Assembly (NCBI GenBank): GCA_028283505.1
Contig: JAPOFX010000009.1
Span: 1 to 55,787 of the forward strand
Source of the DNA: Candidatus Poseidoniales archaeon
GTDB taxonomy: Archaea > Thermoplasmatota > Poseidoniia > Poseidoniales > Thalassarchaeaceae
Length of the DNA stretch: 55,787 nt
Reading direction: 5' to 3'
Shown here one piece after another: positions 16,693 through 25,499 of this stretch. Positions within the stretch are counted from its first letter, which is position 1. Each line of letters opens with the position of its first letter. Made by a program: the position numbers and the translations under genes. The notes below the pieces were generated by a model. It made no database searches. It saw nothing but the letters and a program-made list of their open reading frames with translations, and was not told the origin of the DNA.

Positions 16693-19600
16693 ATGGCGGG
16701 TGACCAGTTGCCCCTTCGAGTCATCACTGCCGCGGCTATCTTTGATGGCCACGATGCGGCAATAGGCATATTCCGGAGGATTCTGCAGAGTCAGGGGTGT
16801 GAAGTGATTCACTTAGGCCATGACAGAGGAGCTGATGAAGTGGCTAGAGCCGCAATCCAAGAGGATGCTCACGCGGTTGCAATCACGTCATATCAGGGGG
16901 GGGCCGTGGAGATGTTCACGCATACCAGTGACATATTGGAAAATTCTGGATTCGGCCATGTTTTCCTGTTTGGAGGTGGAGGTGGCACGATTCTCCCTCA
17001 TGAGATTGATCATCTGAAGAATTCCGGCATCGGAAGAATATACTCGCCTGAGGATGGGAGGACTATGGGATTGGTCGGAATGGTAAAGGATGCCATGGAA
17101 GAAGCGGGAAAAATCGATCTCATGGATGCTTCTAGGTTTGAGTCCCTGCGGGATCCTGTTTCGGCAGATGATCACGGTTCGGTCTCAAAATTACTTACTA
17201 TGGCCGAAAACTCGACGGAGGAGGAGTTTGAGAAGGCGCTAACCAGAGTACGCTCGGTGAAGATCTCTGAGGAGTGTCCGGTTTTGGGAGTGACTGGAAC
17301 AGGAGGAGCAGGAAAGTCGAGTCTGATGGATGAGGTTATGCTTCGAATAAGAAGGGATAACCCAGGTGCCAAAGTGGCACTGCTAGCTACTGATCCTACA
17401 AGAAAAAAGACGGGAGGGGCACTTCTGGGAGACAGAATCAGAATGAATTCTCTATCCGATTCAAACCTATTCATGAGATCCTTTGCCAGCAGGGACAGTG
17501 GTCGGGAAATTGCAGACTGTGTTGGCAAGGCGGTTAAAGTGTGCAAAGCAGTAGGATTCGACTTGGTAATCGTGGAGACAAGTGGAATAGGGCAAGGAAA
17601 TGATGCGATAACTGAAGTATCAGATGTCTCGATGTATGTTACCACCCGGGAGTACGGGGCCCCGAGTCAACTAGAGAAGCTGGCCGCTCTGGACTTCGCT
17701 GATATCGTGGTCTTGAACAAATTTGACAGGGCTGGCGCTGAAGACGCCCTAATCGAGATTAGAAAGCAATTCCAGAGAAACAGAGAGGCGTTTGACGATA
17801 GCCCGGAATCCATGCCGGTCATACCCACCATTGCAAGTCAGTTTGCAGATGCAGGGGTTGATAGGCTATGGGAGGCGATTTCTGAGATACTCAACCATGA
17901 GTACGGATGTAGCTTCACTGCGTCTAAGCCCAGGCTGGGTGTGGACGGGCTTCCTACTCGGGAGCCCCCTATACCCCCCGAAAGGCAGGGGTACCTAGCA
18001 GAGGTCGCGTCAGCGGTTCGAGGGTATCACAGTAGGACGTCGAAGGTCAGTGATTCAGTTAGATTAGTCCAGCGACTAGAGGCGTCCGCAGAGCGATTGA
18101 GGGAGTCTGGAAAGATTTCATCTATCGAGGACTTGGAAGAAGAGGCATCGAAAATCAGGGAAACTGTCCCGAGTGAGGCTTGGGAGGCCTTGGAGAGGTT
18201 GGAAGCCATGGCTGAGGCCTACGGATCGGGCGAGGCTAGCTACACAGTCAGAGGAAGGGAAATCCCAGTCAAGACTACCCATGAGACGATGTCTGGGACC
18301 AAGGTTCCACGTGTGGCACTTCCCACTTCAGAGGATTGGGGGGAAAGGCTGGAGTGGATTCGCAAGGAGAACGCTCCGGGGTCCTTTCCCTACACAGGTG
18401 GGGTTTTCCCATTCAGGAGGGAGGACGAGCTTCCTGTCAGGATGTTCGCTGGCGAAGGCAGTGCAGAGAGAACAAATAGGAGATATCATTTTCTTTCCAA
18501 GGATCAAGACTTCAATCGTCTCTCAGTGGCTTTCGACTCCCCTAGCTTGTATGGAAATGATCCACAAGAACGCTTGGATATTTTTGGGAAGGTTTGCGAG
18601 TCAGGGGTCAGTATAAGCACTATTGATGAGATGGATAAGTTGTTTGAGGGATTCGACCTTTGCGCACCAAACACTTCTGTTAGTATGACCATCAATGGTA
18701 ACTACTGGTGGCATCTGGCTGCCTTCTTCAAAGTAGCAATAAGGCAGCAGATGCGGAAGTTCGTAGATTCGGAGGGCAGGGAACCTACAGATGAGGAGGC
18801 CTCCAAAATTAGAGCTGCCACCCTTTCGACTGTTCGAGGGACAGTGCAAGCCGACCAACTGAAAGAGGCAATGGGCCAGAATACACTTGTGTTCAACCTT
18901 GACACTGCCCTGAAGATGATGGGTGACGTTGCTGAGTTTTACGTTGAAAACAATGTCCGGAACCACTACTTCGTGAGCATCAGCGGATATCATATAGACG
19001 AGGCGGGGGCGAATCCTATCACACAATCAGCACTTACACTTTCCAATGGACTGACTTATGTAGAGCTATTCAAATCGAGGGGACTAGATGCTGACAAGTT
19101 CTTACGTAATTTCTCATGGTTCTTCTCGAATGGAATGGATCCCGAATATGCGGTAATTGGGAGGGTGTCAAGAAGAATCTGGGCTATCGCTATGAGGGAT
19201 CTATACGGTGTGGGAGATAGGGGACAGAAGCTGAAGTACCACATCCAGAGCAGTGGAAGATCCCTCCACTCACAAGAATTCACATGGAACGATTACAGGA
19301 CAACTCTTCAAGCGCTCTACGCGCTCTCGGACAACGCGAACAGCCTTCACACGAATAGTAGGGATGAGGCCTTCGGGACACCGACAGAGGACACTGTTAG
19401 GGATGCTGTTGCCATACAGCTAATCCTAGCTAAGGAATACGGCTGGCTACGTAATGAGAACCCACTACAGGGCTCATTTATCGCTGAATTTCTTACTGAC
19501 GAAGTGGAGGAGCAAGTTCTCAAGATATTCGAAGAGATGCACAGCAGAGGAGGGGTTCTGGGGGCCTTGGAAGTTAATTACCAGAGGAATCGGATTCAAG

Positions 19601-19944
19601 ACGAGGGGATGCTGTATGAGCATCGAAAACATACTGGTGAGACTCCCATCGTAGGGGTGAACACATTCACTGACTCAGAGGCAGAGTCTATATCTGCTGA
19701 AAACTTCGAAATTGAGGTAACCAGATCCGATGAAGATGAAAAGAGGATGGTCATAGAGAGAAATGTGGCATTCAAGAAGAATAATTCCGCGATGGCCGAG
19801 ATTGGCATCGAAAGGCTGAAGGAAGCCGCCAGAAATGGAGAAAATCTGTTCGAAGTAATGATGGAAATAGTTGATTTTTGCACGGTTGGACAAGTCACTC
19901 AAGCCTTGTTCGAGAGCGGTGGGAAGTTCAGAAGAAACATGTGA
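16693..19944 (+). CDS. icmF: Fused isobutyryl-CoA mutase (B12 domain + G-protein chaperone + mutase)
   Basis: 1083 residues from ATG 16693 (an upstream in-frame ATG at 16597 adds unrelated sequence). Domain order is IcmF: B12-binding domain with DGHDAA (His20 as lower axial ligand), MeaB-like GTPase with P-loop GTGGAGKSS (~201-209) and base-recognition LNKFD (~340), then a methylmalonyl-CoA-mutase-type TIM barrel. Two specificity positions are readable: Phe585 (RMFAGEG) and Gln729 (GQNT), where methylmalonyl-CoA mutases have Tyr and Arg. Their spacing of 144 equals the F598/Q742 pair I recall for characterised IcmF. It should interconvert isobutyryl-CoA and n-butyryl-CoA (and possibly isovaleryl/pivalyl-CoA) using adenosylcobalamin. 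Confidence 0.95.
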   Translation: MAGDQLPLRVITAAAIFDGHDAAIGIFRRILQSQGCEVIHLGHDRGADEVARAAIQEDAHAVAITSYQGGAVEMFTHTSDILENSGFGHVFLFGGGGGTILPHEIDHLKNSGIGRIYSPEDGRTMGLVGMVKDAMEEAGKIDLMDASRFESLRDPVSADDHGSVSKLLTMAENSTEEEFEKALTRVRSVKISEECPVLGVTGTGGAGKSSLMDEVMLRIRRDNPGAKVALLATDPTRKKTGGALLGDRIRMNSLSDSNLFMRSFASRDSGREIADCVGKAVKVCKAVGFDLVIVETSGIGQGNDAITEVSDVSMYVTTREYGAPSQLEKLAALDFADIVVLNKFDRAGAEDALIEIRKQFQRNREAFDDSPESMPVIPTIASQFADAGVDRLWEAISEILNHEYGCSFTASKPRLGVDGLPTREPPIPPERQGYLAEVASAVRGYHSRTSKVSDSVRLVQRLEASAERLRESGKISSIEDLEEEASKIRETVPSEAWEALERLEAMAEAYGSGEASYTVRGREIPVKTTHETMSGTKVPRVALPTSEDWGERLEWIRKENAPGSFPYTGGVFPFRREDELPVRMFAGEGSAERTNRRYHFLSKDQDFNRLSVAFDSPSLYGNDPQERLDIFGKVCESGVSISTIDEMDKLFEGFDLCAPNTSVSMTINGNYWWHLAAFFKVAIRQQMRKFVDSEGREPTDEEASKIRAATLSTVRGTVQADQLKEAMGQNTLVFNLDTALKMMGDVAEFYVENNVRNHYFVSISGYHIDEAGANPITQSALTLSNGLTYVELFKSRGLDADKFLRNFSWFFSNGMDPEYAVIGRVSRRIWAIAMRDLYGVGDRGQKLKYHIQSSGRSLHSQEFTWNDYRTTLQALYALSDNANSLHTNSRDEAFGTPTEDTVRDAVAIQLILAKEYGWLRNENPLQGSFIAEFLTDEVEEQVLKIFEEMHSRGGVLGALEVNYQRNRIQDEGMLYEHRKHTGETPIVGVNTFTDSEAESISAENFEIEVTRSDEDEKRMVIERNVAFKKNNSAMAEIGIERLKEAARNGENLFEVMMEIVDFCTVGQVTQALFESGGKFRRNM

Positions 19945-19949
19945 TTAGA

Positions 19950-20585
19950 CTACTGGAATGCCTTGAAAGCCTGAACTGCGAACAATCCTGCCAGGAATTG
20001 TGGGACCAAATGTATCCACAGGTCGGAGAGCTCTAGGACACCGGATACATACAAAGCGCCTGTTACTGCTGGATTGAATGAACCTCCAGAAATTTCTCCA
20101 ACCGTCAATGCCCCTGCAAGAACCACGAATGCAATCGCGGCCCCATAGTATGAATTGCCCTCCGTTGCCTCAGCAGTGGCAACATTCAGAATTACGTAGA
20201 CTAGAGCAAAGGTATAGAGGAATTCTGCTGAAATAGCATTCGTTGTATTCATTTGTATCGAAGTGACAGCTGTCTCTGAAAACAGGAGTTCCTGAGACAC
20301 AAAGGCGGCGAGTGCCCCCGCCAATAGCTGAGCCCCTATGTATGGAGCGACATCTTTTCTGTCACATGCCCCCCTAATCCAAACTGAAATAGTTACTGCG
20401 GGATTGAAATGAGCTCCAGAAATATGACCTACAGCGTAAATCATTACCATTAGTGTGGCCGAGATTGCAAAAGGGGCGTAATCCCCGGCAGATCCGTGTA
20501 CCGCAGCTGTACATATTGTCAAAGCTAGAAAGAAAGTTCCGATGAATTCGGCTGTCAATTTTGAGTATAAGCTAGCGTTGCTCAT
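19950..20585 (-). CDS. Aquaporin / glycerol-facilitator family channel (MIP)
   Basis: 211 residues from ATG 20585; the frame extends upstream to 20672 but that part overlaps mutM and is not MIP-like. Six hydrophobic helices and two NPA half-helices: HFNPAVTISVW in the first half and SFNPAVTGALY in the second. This gives a passive channel for water, glycerol or other small neutral solutes in the cytoplasmic membrane. It lies 38 bases downstream of mutM on the same strand and is probably in the same transcript, with no obvious functional link. Confidence 0.93.
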   Translation of the reverse strand: MSNASLYSKLTAEFIGTFFLALTICTAAVHGSAGDYAPFAISATLMVMIYAVGHISGAHFNPAVTISVWIRGACDRKDVAPYIGAQLLAGALAAFVSQELLFSETAVTSIQMNTTNAISAEFLYTFALVYVILNVATAEATEGNSYYGAAIAFVVLAGALTVGEISGGSFNPAVTGALYVSGVLELSDLWIHLVPQFLAGLFAVQAFKAFQ

Positions 20586-20622
20586 GAATCTTTTCCAGTG
20601 AAAGAGGGAAATAAATGTAGCC

Positions 20623-21516
20623 TCAATTTTGACATTTTGGACAATAGAATGTAGAGCGGTTCGATTGGACAATCCTCCTTACCTTTCCTTTACAACCGGA
20701 TTTGGTGCATTCCTCGCCCTCCCTTCCATACACGCCAAAATTGTGTGGAAAGTAGCCCAGTGAATCGTCTCCGTCAACACCCCTGAAGTCTTGAAGAGTG
20801 GACCCTCCTGCATCTATAGCCTCGGTGATAACAGCATGTGTGTTGTAGGTTATTTTCTCGATCCTTTTGGAAACTCCTGATTTACCGGCGACGTTGCATG
20901 CCGCACGACGAGGAGAAACTCCAGACCTGTGTAGAATCTCACACACGTAGATATTTCCGAGACCAGCCACTACCCTTTGATCTAGTAGAGCGGACTTGAT
21001 TGGAGTTCTTCTCCCTCTGAGTGATTTTGCCAGATCCATCGGTGAGAGGCTGTCTGGTGTCGGCTCGGGACCTAGAATTGAGATGAATCTGTTCTCCAGC
21101 TGATTCTCGGTTGAGAAGCAATCCATTATTCCGAATCTCCTGTGATCGGAGTACACCGCCTTCCCCCCATCATCAAGATGTGCCACAACCCAATCATGAG
21201 GGCCATCACCAGACCCAATCACTGCACCGTGAGAAAACCTTCCTGGACTGCCTTTCCTTCCTTCACCTATTAGCGTCCATCTACCACTCATTCCCAAGTG
21301 ACTAAGCCATGTTATACCATTATTCAATCTAATTAATAGGTACTTTGCTCTCCTATCTATTGATGTAATCTTTGAGCCCTCAATTATTTCCTTAAAACCG
21401 TCAGGGAAGGGGAACCTAAGATCCCTTCTTCTCAACTGAAGGTCGACTACCCTCCTTCCAACCAAATGCTGAGTCAGGCCCCTTCGTACGGTTTCCACCT
21501 CCGGTAGCTCTGGCAT
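20623..21516 (-). CDS. mutM: Formamidopyrimidine-DNA glycosylase (Fpg/MutM)
   Basis: 297 residues. The N-terminus MPELPEVETVRRGL provides the catalytic Pro2 and Glu3. A conserved basic residue follows in RAKYLL, and GLGNIYVCE marks the helix-two-turn-helix. The C-terminus has an intact zinc finger with CTKSGC and YCPKCQ. The enzyme excises 8-oxoguanine and FapyG and nicks the abasic site by beta,delta-elimination. The family is mainly bacterial, so transfer from bacteria is likely (inference). With the SMUG1 gene it indicates active repair of oxidised and deaminated bases. Confidence 0.96.
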   Translation of the reverse strand: MPELPEVETVRRGLTQHLVGRRVVDLQLRRRDLRFPFPDGFKEIIEGSKITSIDRRAKYLLIRLNNGITWLSHLGMSGRWTLIGEGRKGSPGRFSHGAVIGSGDGPHDWVVAHLDDGGKAVYSDHRRFGIMDCFSTENQLENRFISILGPEPTPDSLSPMDLAKSLRGRRTPIKSALLDQRVVAGLGNIYVCEILHRSGVSPRRAACNVAGKSGVSKRIEKITYNTHAVITEAIDAGGSTLQDFRGVDGDDSLGYFPHNFGVYGREGEECTKSGCKGKVRRIVQSNRSTFYCPKCQN

Positions 21517-21607
21517 GACCCCTGATGTGCAAGGAACTCAAAGATAATATCTATCCTGAATCTAGGATTTCAAGAAAGCTCATATCGGTTATCCCGGTGG
21601 ACCATGT

Positions 21608-22027
21608 ATGGAAGAAGGCAAGGAAGGGGAATGGTGGGGAGACACCGAGAATTCCGGCGCGCAAGGTGTCCTGACAGGTACTCCGAGCCAGGGAGGTAGT
21701 GGGGAACAAGGTCAGAGCGGGCCGTACGTCCAACCGATGATGATGATGCAGCCTAGCAATGACGAGGCGACCTGGAGTATGGTACTGGGAATTGTAACAT
21801 GGATTTCCTGGATATCATCACCGGTTCTATGTTTCACAGTCTGTATTGTGCCATTTTCCACCATTGGGGGCGTGATACTCGGCCATGTTGGAATCAGAAA
21901 GGCTTCGGAGATGAACGGGTTGAACAAGGGTATGGCAATCGCCGGCCTCATCATGAACTATCTGTCGATTGTGATGTTTGCTTTGGCGGCCGCTGGTTTT
22001 GGATTAATCGGTTCTTTCGCCTTTTAG
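21608..22027 (+). CDS. DUF4190-type small membrane protein
   Basis: 139 residues. The first ~55 residues are Gly/Gln/Pro-rich and polar, with PMMMMQP. Two hydrophobic segments follow at about 60-92 and 108-138, joined by GGVILGHVGIRKA, the short glycine-containing loop typical of DUF4190. Function unknown. The last 24 bases overlap the 3' end of the convergent fibrillarin gene. Confidence 0.75.
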   Translation: MEEGKEGEWWGDTENSGAQGVLTGTPSQGGSGEQGQSGPYVQPMMMMQPSNDEATWSMVLGIVTWISWISSPVLCFTVCIVPFSTIGGVILGHVGIRKASEMNGLNKGMAIAGLIMNYLSIVMFALAAAGFGLIGSFAF

Positions 22028-22723
22028 TAGCTTGACCACAAAAACCACATGCTGGTCCTGGAATTTGCTGATATCTATCCTCTCAACCAGTTCCAATTCA
22101 GACTCTTTCAGTAGTTTTTCCGCGCTCGAAAATCTACTAAAATCGTCACCTTCAGAATGTCTCTCACTGGCTGCTTTCAGGCTAAGTAACCCTATTCCTC
22201 CGGCTTGAAGAGTGCTTTTTGCGATTGTAATGAAGTTCTCTGCTTGATCCGCTATAGACAGATCCTGATGGATCCAATGTGCTTTCTCTCTCATAAGGGG
22301 TGCATAGCTTGGAGTTTCTCTAGCATCGGTCAGAATTGGAATTAGACCTGGCCTATCTTCCGCTAGAGAGCTCAAGTCCCTCATCATTCTTGGAGATATT
22401 TCTACCGCAATAATCTGTCCGTTATGGTGATTATTTGACCCACAAACCATATCGTGAATGTGGCTGACAGTAGTTCCAGATGATGCTCCCAGATACAAAC
22501 AGGTATCGCCTGGCCCGGGGAGTAATTCTGATGCTTTTTGGGATGTAATGAGGAGTGCAGCTGCTACCTTTGATCTGGAGGGGTCCCATTGTCTCCACTC
22601 AATCCTTCCATCCCTCTTCCTTCTCTCGTTCCCGACTGACTTTCCTCGGGTTGAATTTCTCGACCACAATGTCCTTCCTTCTCTCCTTATCCCCCATCCC
22701 AAGGATACCGGTTTTCTAGGCAT
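22004..22723 (-). CDS. flpA: Fibrillarin-like rRNA/tRNA 2'-O-methyltransferase
   Basis: 239 residues. Fibrillarin motifs are clear: WRQWDPSRSKVAAALL, the AdoMet-binding LYLGASSGTTVSHI, AVEISPRMMRDL, ILTDARETP and IHQDL. The methyltransferase works in C/D-box RNPs with Nop5 and L7Ae, using guide RNAs to place 2'-O-methyl groups on rRNA and tRNA. The preceding nop5 gene ends 3 bases upstream, so the two subunits are co-expressed. The first ~40 residues are basic and longer than in many archaeal homologues. Confidence 0.95.
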   Translation of the reverse strand: MPRKPVSLGWGIRREGRTLWSRNSTRGKSVGNERRKRDGRIEWRQWDPSRSKVAAALLITSQKASELLPGPGDTCLYLGASSGTTVSHIHDMVCGSNNHHNGQIIAVEISPRMMRDLSSLAEDRPGLIPILTDARETPSYAPLMREKAHWIHQDLSIADQAENFITIAKSTLQAGGIGLLSLKAASERHSEGDDFSRFSSAEKLLKESELELVERIDISKFQDQHVVFVVKLLKGERTD

Positions 22724-22726
22724 CAG

Positions 22727-23731
22727 CTAACCCCTCTTCTTAGGCTTGGGGAATTTATCCCTAATTTCTTCTGCTTGGGCATGAATTGCCCTGACTTGAT
22801 CCTCATCCCAAGTTTGACCGCCGAAGTGATCAATTCTGACAGCAATAGAGCACTTTCCAGCCAAGAATCGGGCAATTTTTCCACGTACCCAACGGGGAGA
22901 CCTACTGACCAGTGGCATGGAAAACAATACTGGGGAGTGCTTAGGGGGTGGCGCTCCCCTCCTATGCGCCGCCATCGCCCCAGATGCCCCGAGAACCTGA
23001 AGGCTCCCGCTGGGCATCCTAGCCAATCTCTCCCTACCTCCTGCGAGAACTACCATCCTAGAGGCTCCGAGCGGACCTATCAGGGAAGATAGGGAGGGCA
23101 CGTGGGAAGTCGCCAGTTCTCGAGTGGCCTGTTCGTTCAACGCCAACCTTTCAGAAAGGGAAATCACCCCTCTGGCTTGCGAGTTCATCGCAGACCACTC
23201 AGAATCAGTTGGCAAGTGCTCGGGAATAGAAGCCCCGAGTTTGACTGCCGCTTCGGATATGTTTTCTGACTCGGCAATACACAACGGGATTTCCGCTCTC
23301 CTTCCATCCAAGTCAAGGTCATGCAAGAACAGCCCAGCCCACTCCACTGCTCTTGATTCTTGAGTTGTCCAGGAAGACCTCAGTTCGGTTGATGCGGATG
23401 AAAGCATATCCAGTCTCCTATCTGGATCTGTTGCTGCATTCGCCACTCCCCTCTTAGCGAGAATCAAAGAGGCATGTGAAAGCATTTCGGATTCTTCTTT
23501 GGTCAACTCGGGCCAGTTTCCATCGGAAATGGCCCCAAGAGGGTTCGGGACCGCATCAGGGAATCTGTCCCTTAGGATTCTAGCTTCGGGGGTCAGCCTT
23601 CCTGATTGAAGGTCTGAAAGCCTTTCAACTAACGAATTTGCAGAGTGTGAAGATGTCCATTCTAGTTGGTCGAGGACATTTCCGTCCTCATCCACTACCC
23701 TGGAAAGTTTCCAGTCAAACCTAATCTCCAT
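22727..23731 (-). CDS. nop5: Nop5/Nop56-58 C/D-box RNP core protein
   Basis: 334 residues, somewhat short for the family. The Nop domain is diagnostic: LSSLIGPLGASRMVVLAGG, then RLARMPSGSLQVLGA, then PPPKHSPVLF and RGKIARFLAGKCSIAVRID. The N-terminal half, including the coiled-coil region, is diverged. Nop5 bridges L7Ae-bound C/D guide RNA to fibrillarin; the next gene encodes fibrillarin. The C-terminus ends in the basic run KPKKRG. Confidence 0.93.
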   Translation of the reverse strand: MEIRFDWKLSRVVDEDGNVLDQLEWTSSHSANSLVERLSDLQSGRLTPEARILRDRFPDAVPNPLGAISDGNWPELTKEESEMLSHASLILAKRGVANAATDPDRRLDMLSSASTELRSSWTTQESRAVEWAGLFLHDLDLDGRRAEIPLCIAESENISEAAVKLGASIPEHLPTDSEWSAMNSQARGVISLSERLALNEQATRELATSHVPSLSSLIGPLGASRMVVLAGGRERLARMPSGSLQVLGASGAMAAHRRGAPPPKHSPVLFSMPLVSRSPRWVRGKIARFLAGKCSIAVRIDHFGGQTWDEDQVRAIHAQAEEIRDKFPKPKKRG

Positions 23732-23819
23732 GCATGCCGCATCAGGTCCCCACCCTTCAACGGTCCGGAAGCAGCGTCGATCTCAGAAGGAGTCAAAGAC
23801 CGTAACACAATGTCGTCTC

Positions 23820-24194
23820 ATGGATGTACGTCTTTTGGCTCTCGTCGCCCTCGGAGGAGCTATCGGGGCGTCGCTTAGGTATGCTGTGCAAAGCTCTTTT
23901 GGTACTGATTCCGCGCCTTTCGCGACAATAAGTGTCAATCTATTGGGCTCACTTCTTTTGGGGATCATGTTCGGGGCTATGTCTGCTGGCTTAGCCGTGA
24001 GTGAGAGTGCAGTAGCAATTTTGGCGACGGGGGTCCTTGGATCTTTCACCACAATGTCGGCATTCGCCATGGATTACGTCGAGTTCTCGGATAGCTCAAT
24101 AACTTCCGCGATCGTGTATTTGTTAGTGACGATAATTGGGAGTATTGGATTGGCGATGATTGGATATCGTGGAACCATTGAAATGCTGTCATAG
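23820..24194 (+). CDS. crcB: Fluoride ion channel (Fluc/CrcB)
   Basis: 124 residues with four hydrophobic segments. Family motifs: GGAIGASLRY near residues 12-21, VNLLGSLLLG (the pore Asn), and GVLGSFTTMSAF, the conserved Gly-Thr-Phe region of helix 3. Fluc channels export fluoride as dual-topology dimers; a single gene here implies a homodimer. ATG 23820 is chosen because the upstream in-frame ATG (23730) overlaps the 5' end of nop5 on the other strand and adds a non-membrane leader. I see no fluoride riboswitch; the upstream DNA is nop5 coding sequence. Confidence 0.92.
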   Translation: MDVRLLALVALGGAIGASLRYAVQSSFGTDSAPFATISVNLLGSLLLGIMFGAMSAGLAVSESAVAILATGVLGSFTTMSAFAMDYVEFSDSSITSAIVYLLVTIIGSIGLAMIGYRGTIEMLS

Positions 24195-24213
24195 GCGTTT
24201 TTTGCGCGCCTAT
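24191..24213 (+). terminator. Hairpin with T-rich loop after crcB
   Basis: A 7-bp stem ATAGGCG/CGCCTAT (24191-24197 with 24207-24213) encloses a 9-nt loop with six Ts. It overlaps the crcB stop codon. The T run could also serve directly as an archaeal transcription stop. Confidence 0.4.
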
Positions 24214-24282
24214 CGTAGAATAGTTGAATAGTCAGTTGATTCAGCACTGGTATGTCTGTGTGTTGAGGCAGGAGATGAAGCA

Positions 24283-24663
24283 GTGTTTTGTCCAGAATGT
24301 GGAACTCTGGGTTTTATGGAGCCGAACGGGAATATTAGATGTACGAACTATACCTGTGGATATGAAGGTCCACTGACAGGGAAAGATGGCAGGGGAGCAG
24401 AGTTCACCGACCCAATGACAGGCGAGACTATTGATTTGAGCAGGGCTAGGTCTTCTGGACAGACAAAGGACCTCAAGCACCTTACTGAAGTTGTCGAGGA
24501 TGAAGGGGGCAAAGGAGTTCTAAGAGTCGGAGACATAAGATGTCCTAGGTGTGACAAGAATGAGATTTACGTTATTTTGATGCAAACTAGAAGCTCTGAT
24601 GAGCCGGAGACAAAGGTCTGCACATGCAAAAATTGTGGCAAGAAATTCAGGGAATACCAGTAA
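24283..24663 (+). CDS. tfs: Transcription factor S (TFS, TFIIS/Rpb9-like)
   Basis: 126 residues from a GTG at 24283 with GGAG 8 nt upstream. Two zinc ribbons: N-terminal CPECGTLGFMEP (with CTNYTC) as in Rpb9, and C-terminal CPRCDKNEIY...CKNCGKKF as in TFIIS. The acidic hairpin tip is RSSDEPET, holding the Asp-Glu pair that enters the RNA polymerase funnel to stimulate transcript cleavage and rescue backtracked complexes. The order TFS then PCNA on the same strand, 62 bases apart, suggests one transcription unit. Confidence 0.95.
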   Translation: MFCPECGTLGFMEPNGNIRCTNYTCGYEGPLTGKDGRGAEFTDPMTGETIDLSRARSSGQTKDLKHLTEVVEDEGGKGVLRVGDIRCPRCDKNEIYVILMQTRSSDEPETKVCTCKNCGKKFREYQ

Positions 24664-24664
24664 T

Positions 24665-24679
24665 CGGCCCTATGGGCCG
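24665..24679 (+). other. Perfect short hairpin between tfs and pcn
   Basis: CGGCCC/GGGCCG (6 bp) with a TAT loop begins two bases after the tfs stop codon. A second possible stem, CCCCTC/GAGGGG, follows within 40 bases. They may tune expression or stability of the tfs-pcn message; no function can be assigned. Confidence 0.35.
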
Positions 24680-24725
24680 TCTCTAAAGGATGAAAGACCC
24701 CCTCCCGTCTGAGAGGGGCGATAAG

Positions 24726-25475
24726 ATGCTGAGAGTGACTGCAAATACCCAACTTATGAGGGAAATTATTGATCTCCTTTCCGTCTTGGCAGAGGAAGCT
24801 AAACTAGTCTGGGGAGAAAAGGGATTGCATACCATTGTGGTCGACGGATCTCACGTGGCATTGCTCTCCGCTACCATTGGCGATGAGTGTTTCGAGACCT
24901 ATGAGGTAGAGCCTGTCGAGATAGGTATTGAGCTCAGTAAGATGAGGGACCTCTTGAGCCTGGCCGGACCGGGTGATCTGGTAGAAATAGACTACGATGA
25001 TGCAGTAGGTGCAATTAATGTCCGAGTAGGAGAGGTTCACAGAATCCTCAGGGGACTCGACGTTGGGACTATGACTCAACCCAAAACCCCTGAGTTGACA
25101 TTCAATAACAGCGCCACTATCAGCTCAGACAAGCTTTCGAGGGCATTAAGAGCAGCTAAAATGGTCAATGAGCTGGTAAACCTAAGTCTTGATAGTACGA
25201 AAATGACTATCTCTGCTGATCAAGAGGCTGGAGAGAGTGTGACGGTATCCTTTGAATCAGGTGAGCTAAGTGAGCTAAGCTCACCTTCTCCAACCAACTC
25301 CACATACTCTCTCCAGTTCCTAGACCCATTGACGAGAAAGCTTGCCGGGGGCCTTACCGAGCAGGTAGTGGTTGAATTTCAGGAGAAGTTTCCGCTCAGA
25401 ATGTCATGGAACAGCAACGATGGGGGGGCCAGTTGGACATACTTCTTGGCTCCAAGAGTGACTAACGACCCATGA
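24726..25475 (+). CDS. pcn: DNA polymerase sliding clamp (PCNA)
   Basis: 249 residues from ATG 24726, the usual PCNA length; an in-frame ATG 36 bases earlier would add a leader that is not family-like. The pattern of two similar domains is visible: LLSVLAEEAKLVWGEKGL with VVDGSHVALL, then the interdomain region near residue 115-130 and SLDSTKMTISAD. The C-terminus reads MSWNSNDGGASWTYFLAPRV, replacing the usual Y-L-APR region. The trimeric ring tethers polymerases, ligase and FEN1; its loader subunit RfcS is at 2074-3042. Confidence 0.95.
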   Translation: MLRVTANTQLMREIIDLLSVLAEEAKLVWGEKGLHTIVVDGSHVALLSATIGDECFETYEVEPVEIGIELSKMRDLLSLAGPGDLVEIDYDDAVGAINVRVGEVHRILRGLDVGTMTQPKTPELTFNNSATISSDKLSRALRAAKMVNELVNLSLDSTKMTISADQEAGESVTVSFESGELSELSSPSPTNSTYSLQFLDPLTRKLAGGLTEQVVVEFQEKFPLRMSWNSNDGGASWTYFLAPRVTNDP

Positions 25476-25499
25476 CTTTCAGCGTTGTTTTGAATAAAC

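Noticed and set aside
23731-23819. Fluoride riboswitch upstream of crcB
   Set aside because: The space is the start region of divergent nop5 and shows no matching fold that I can see.
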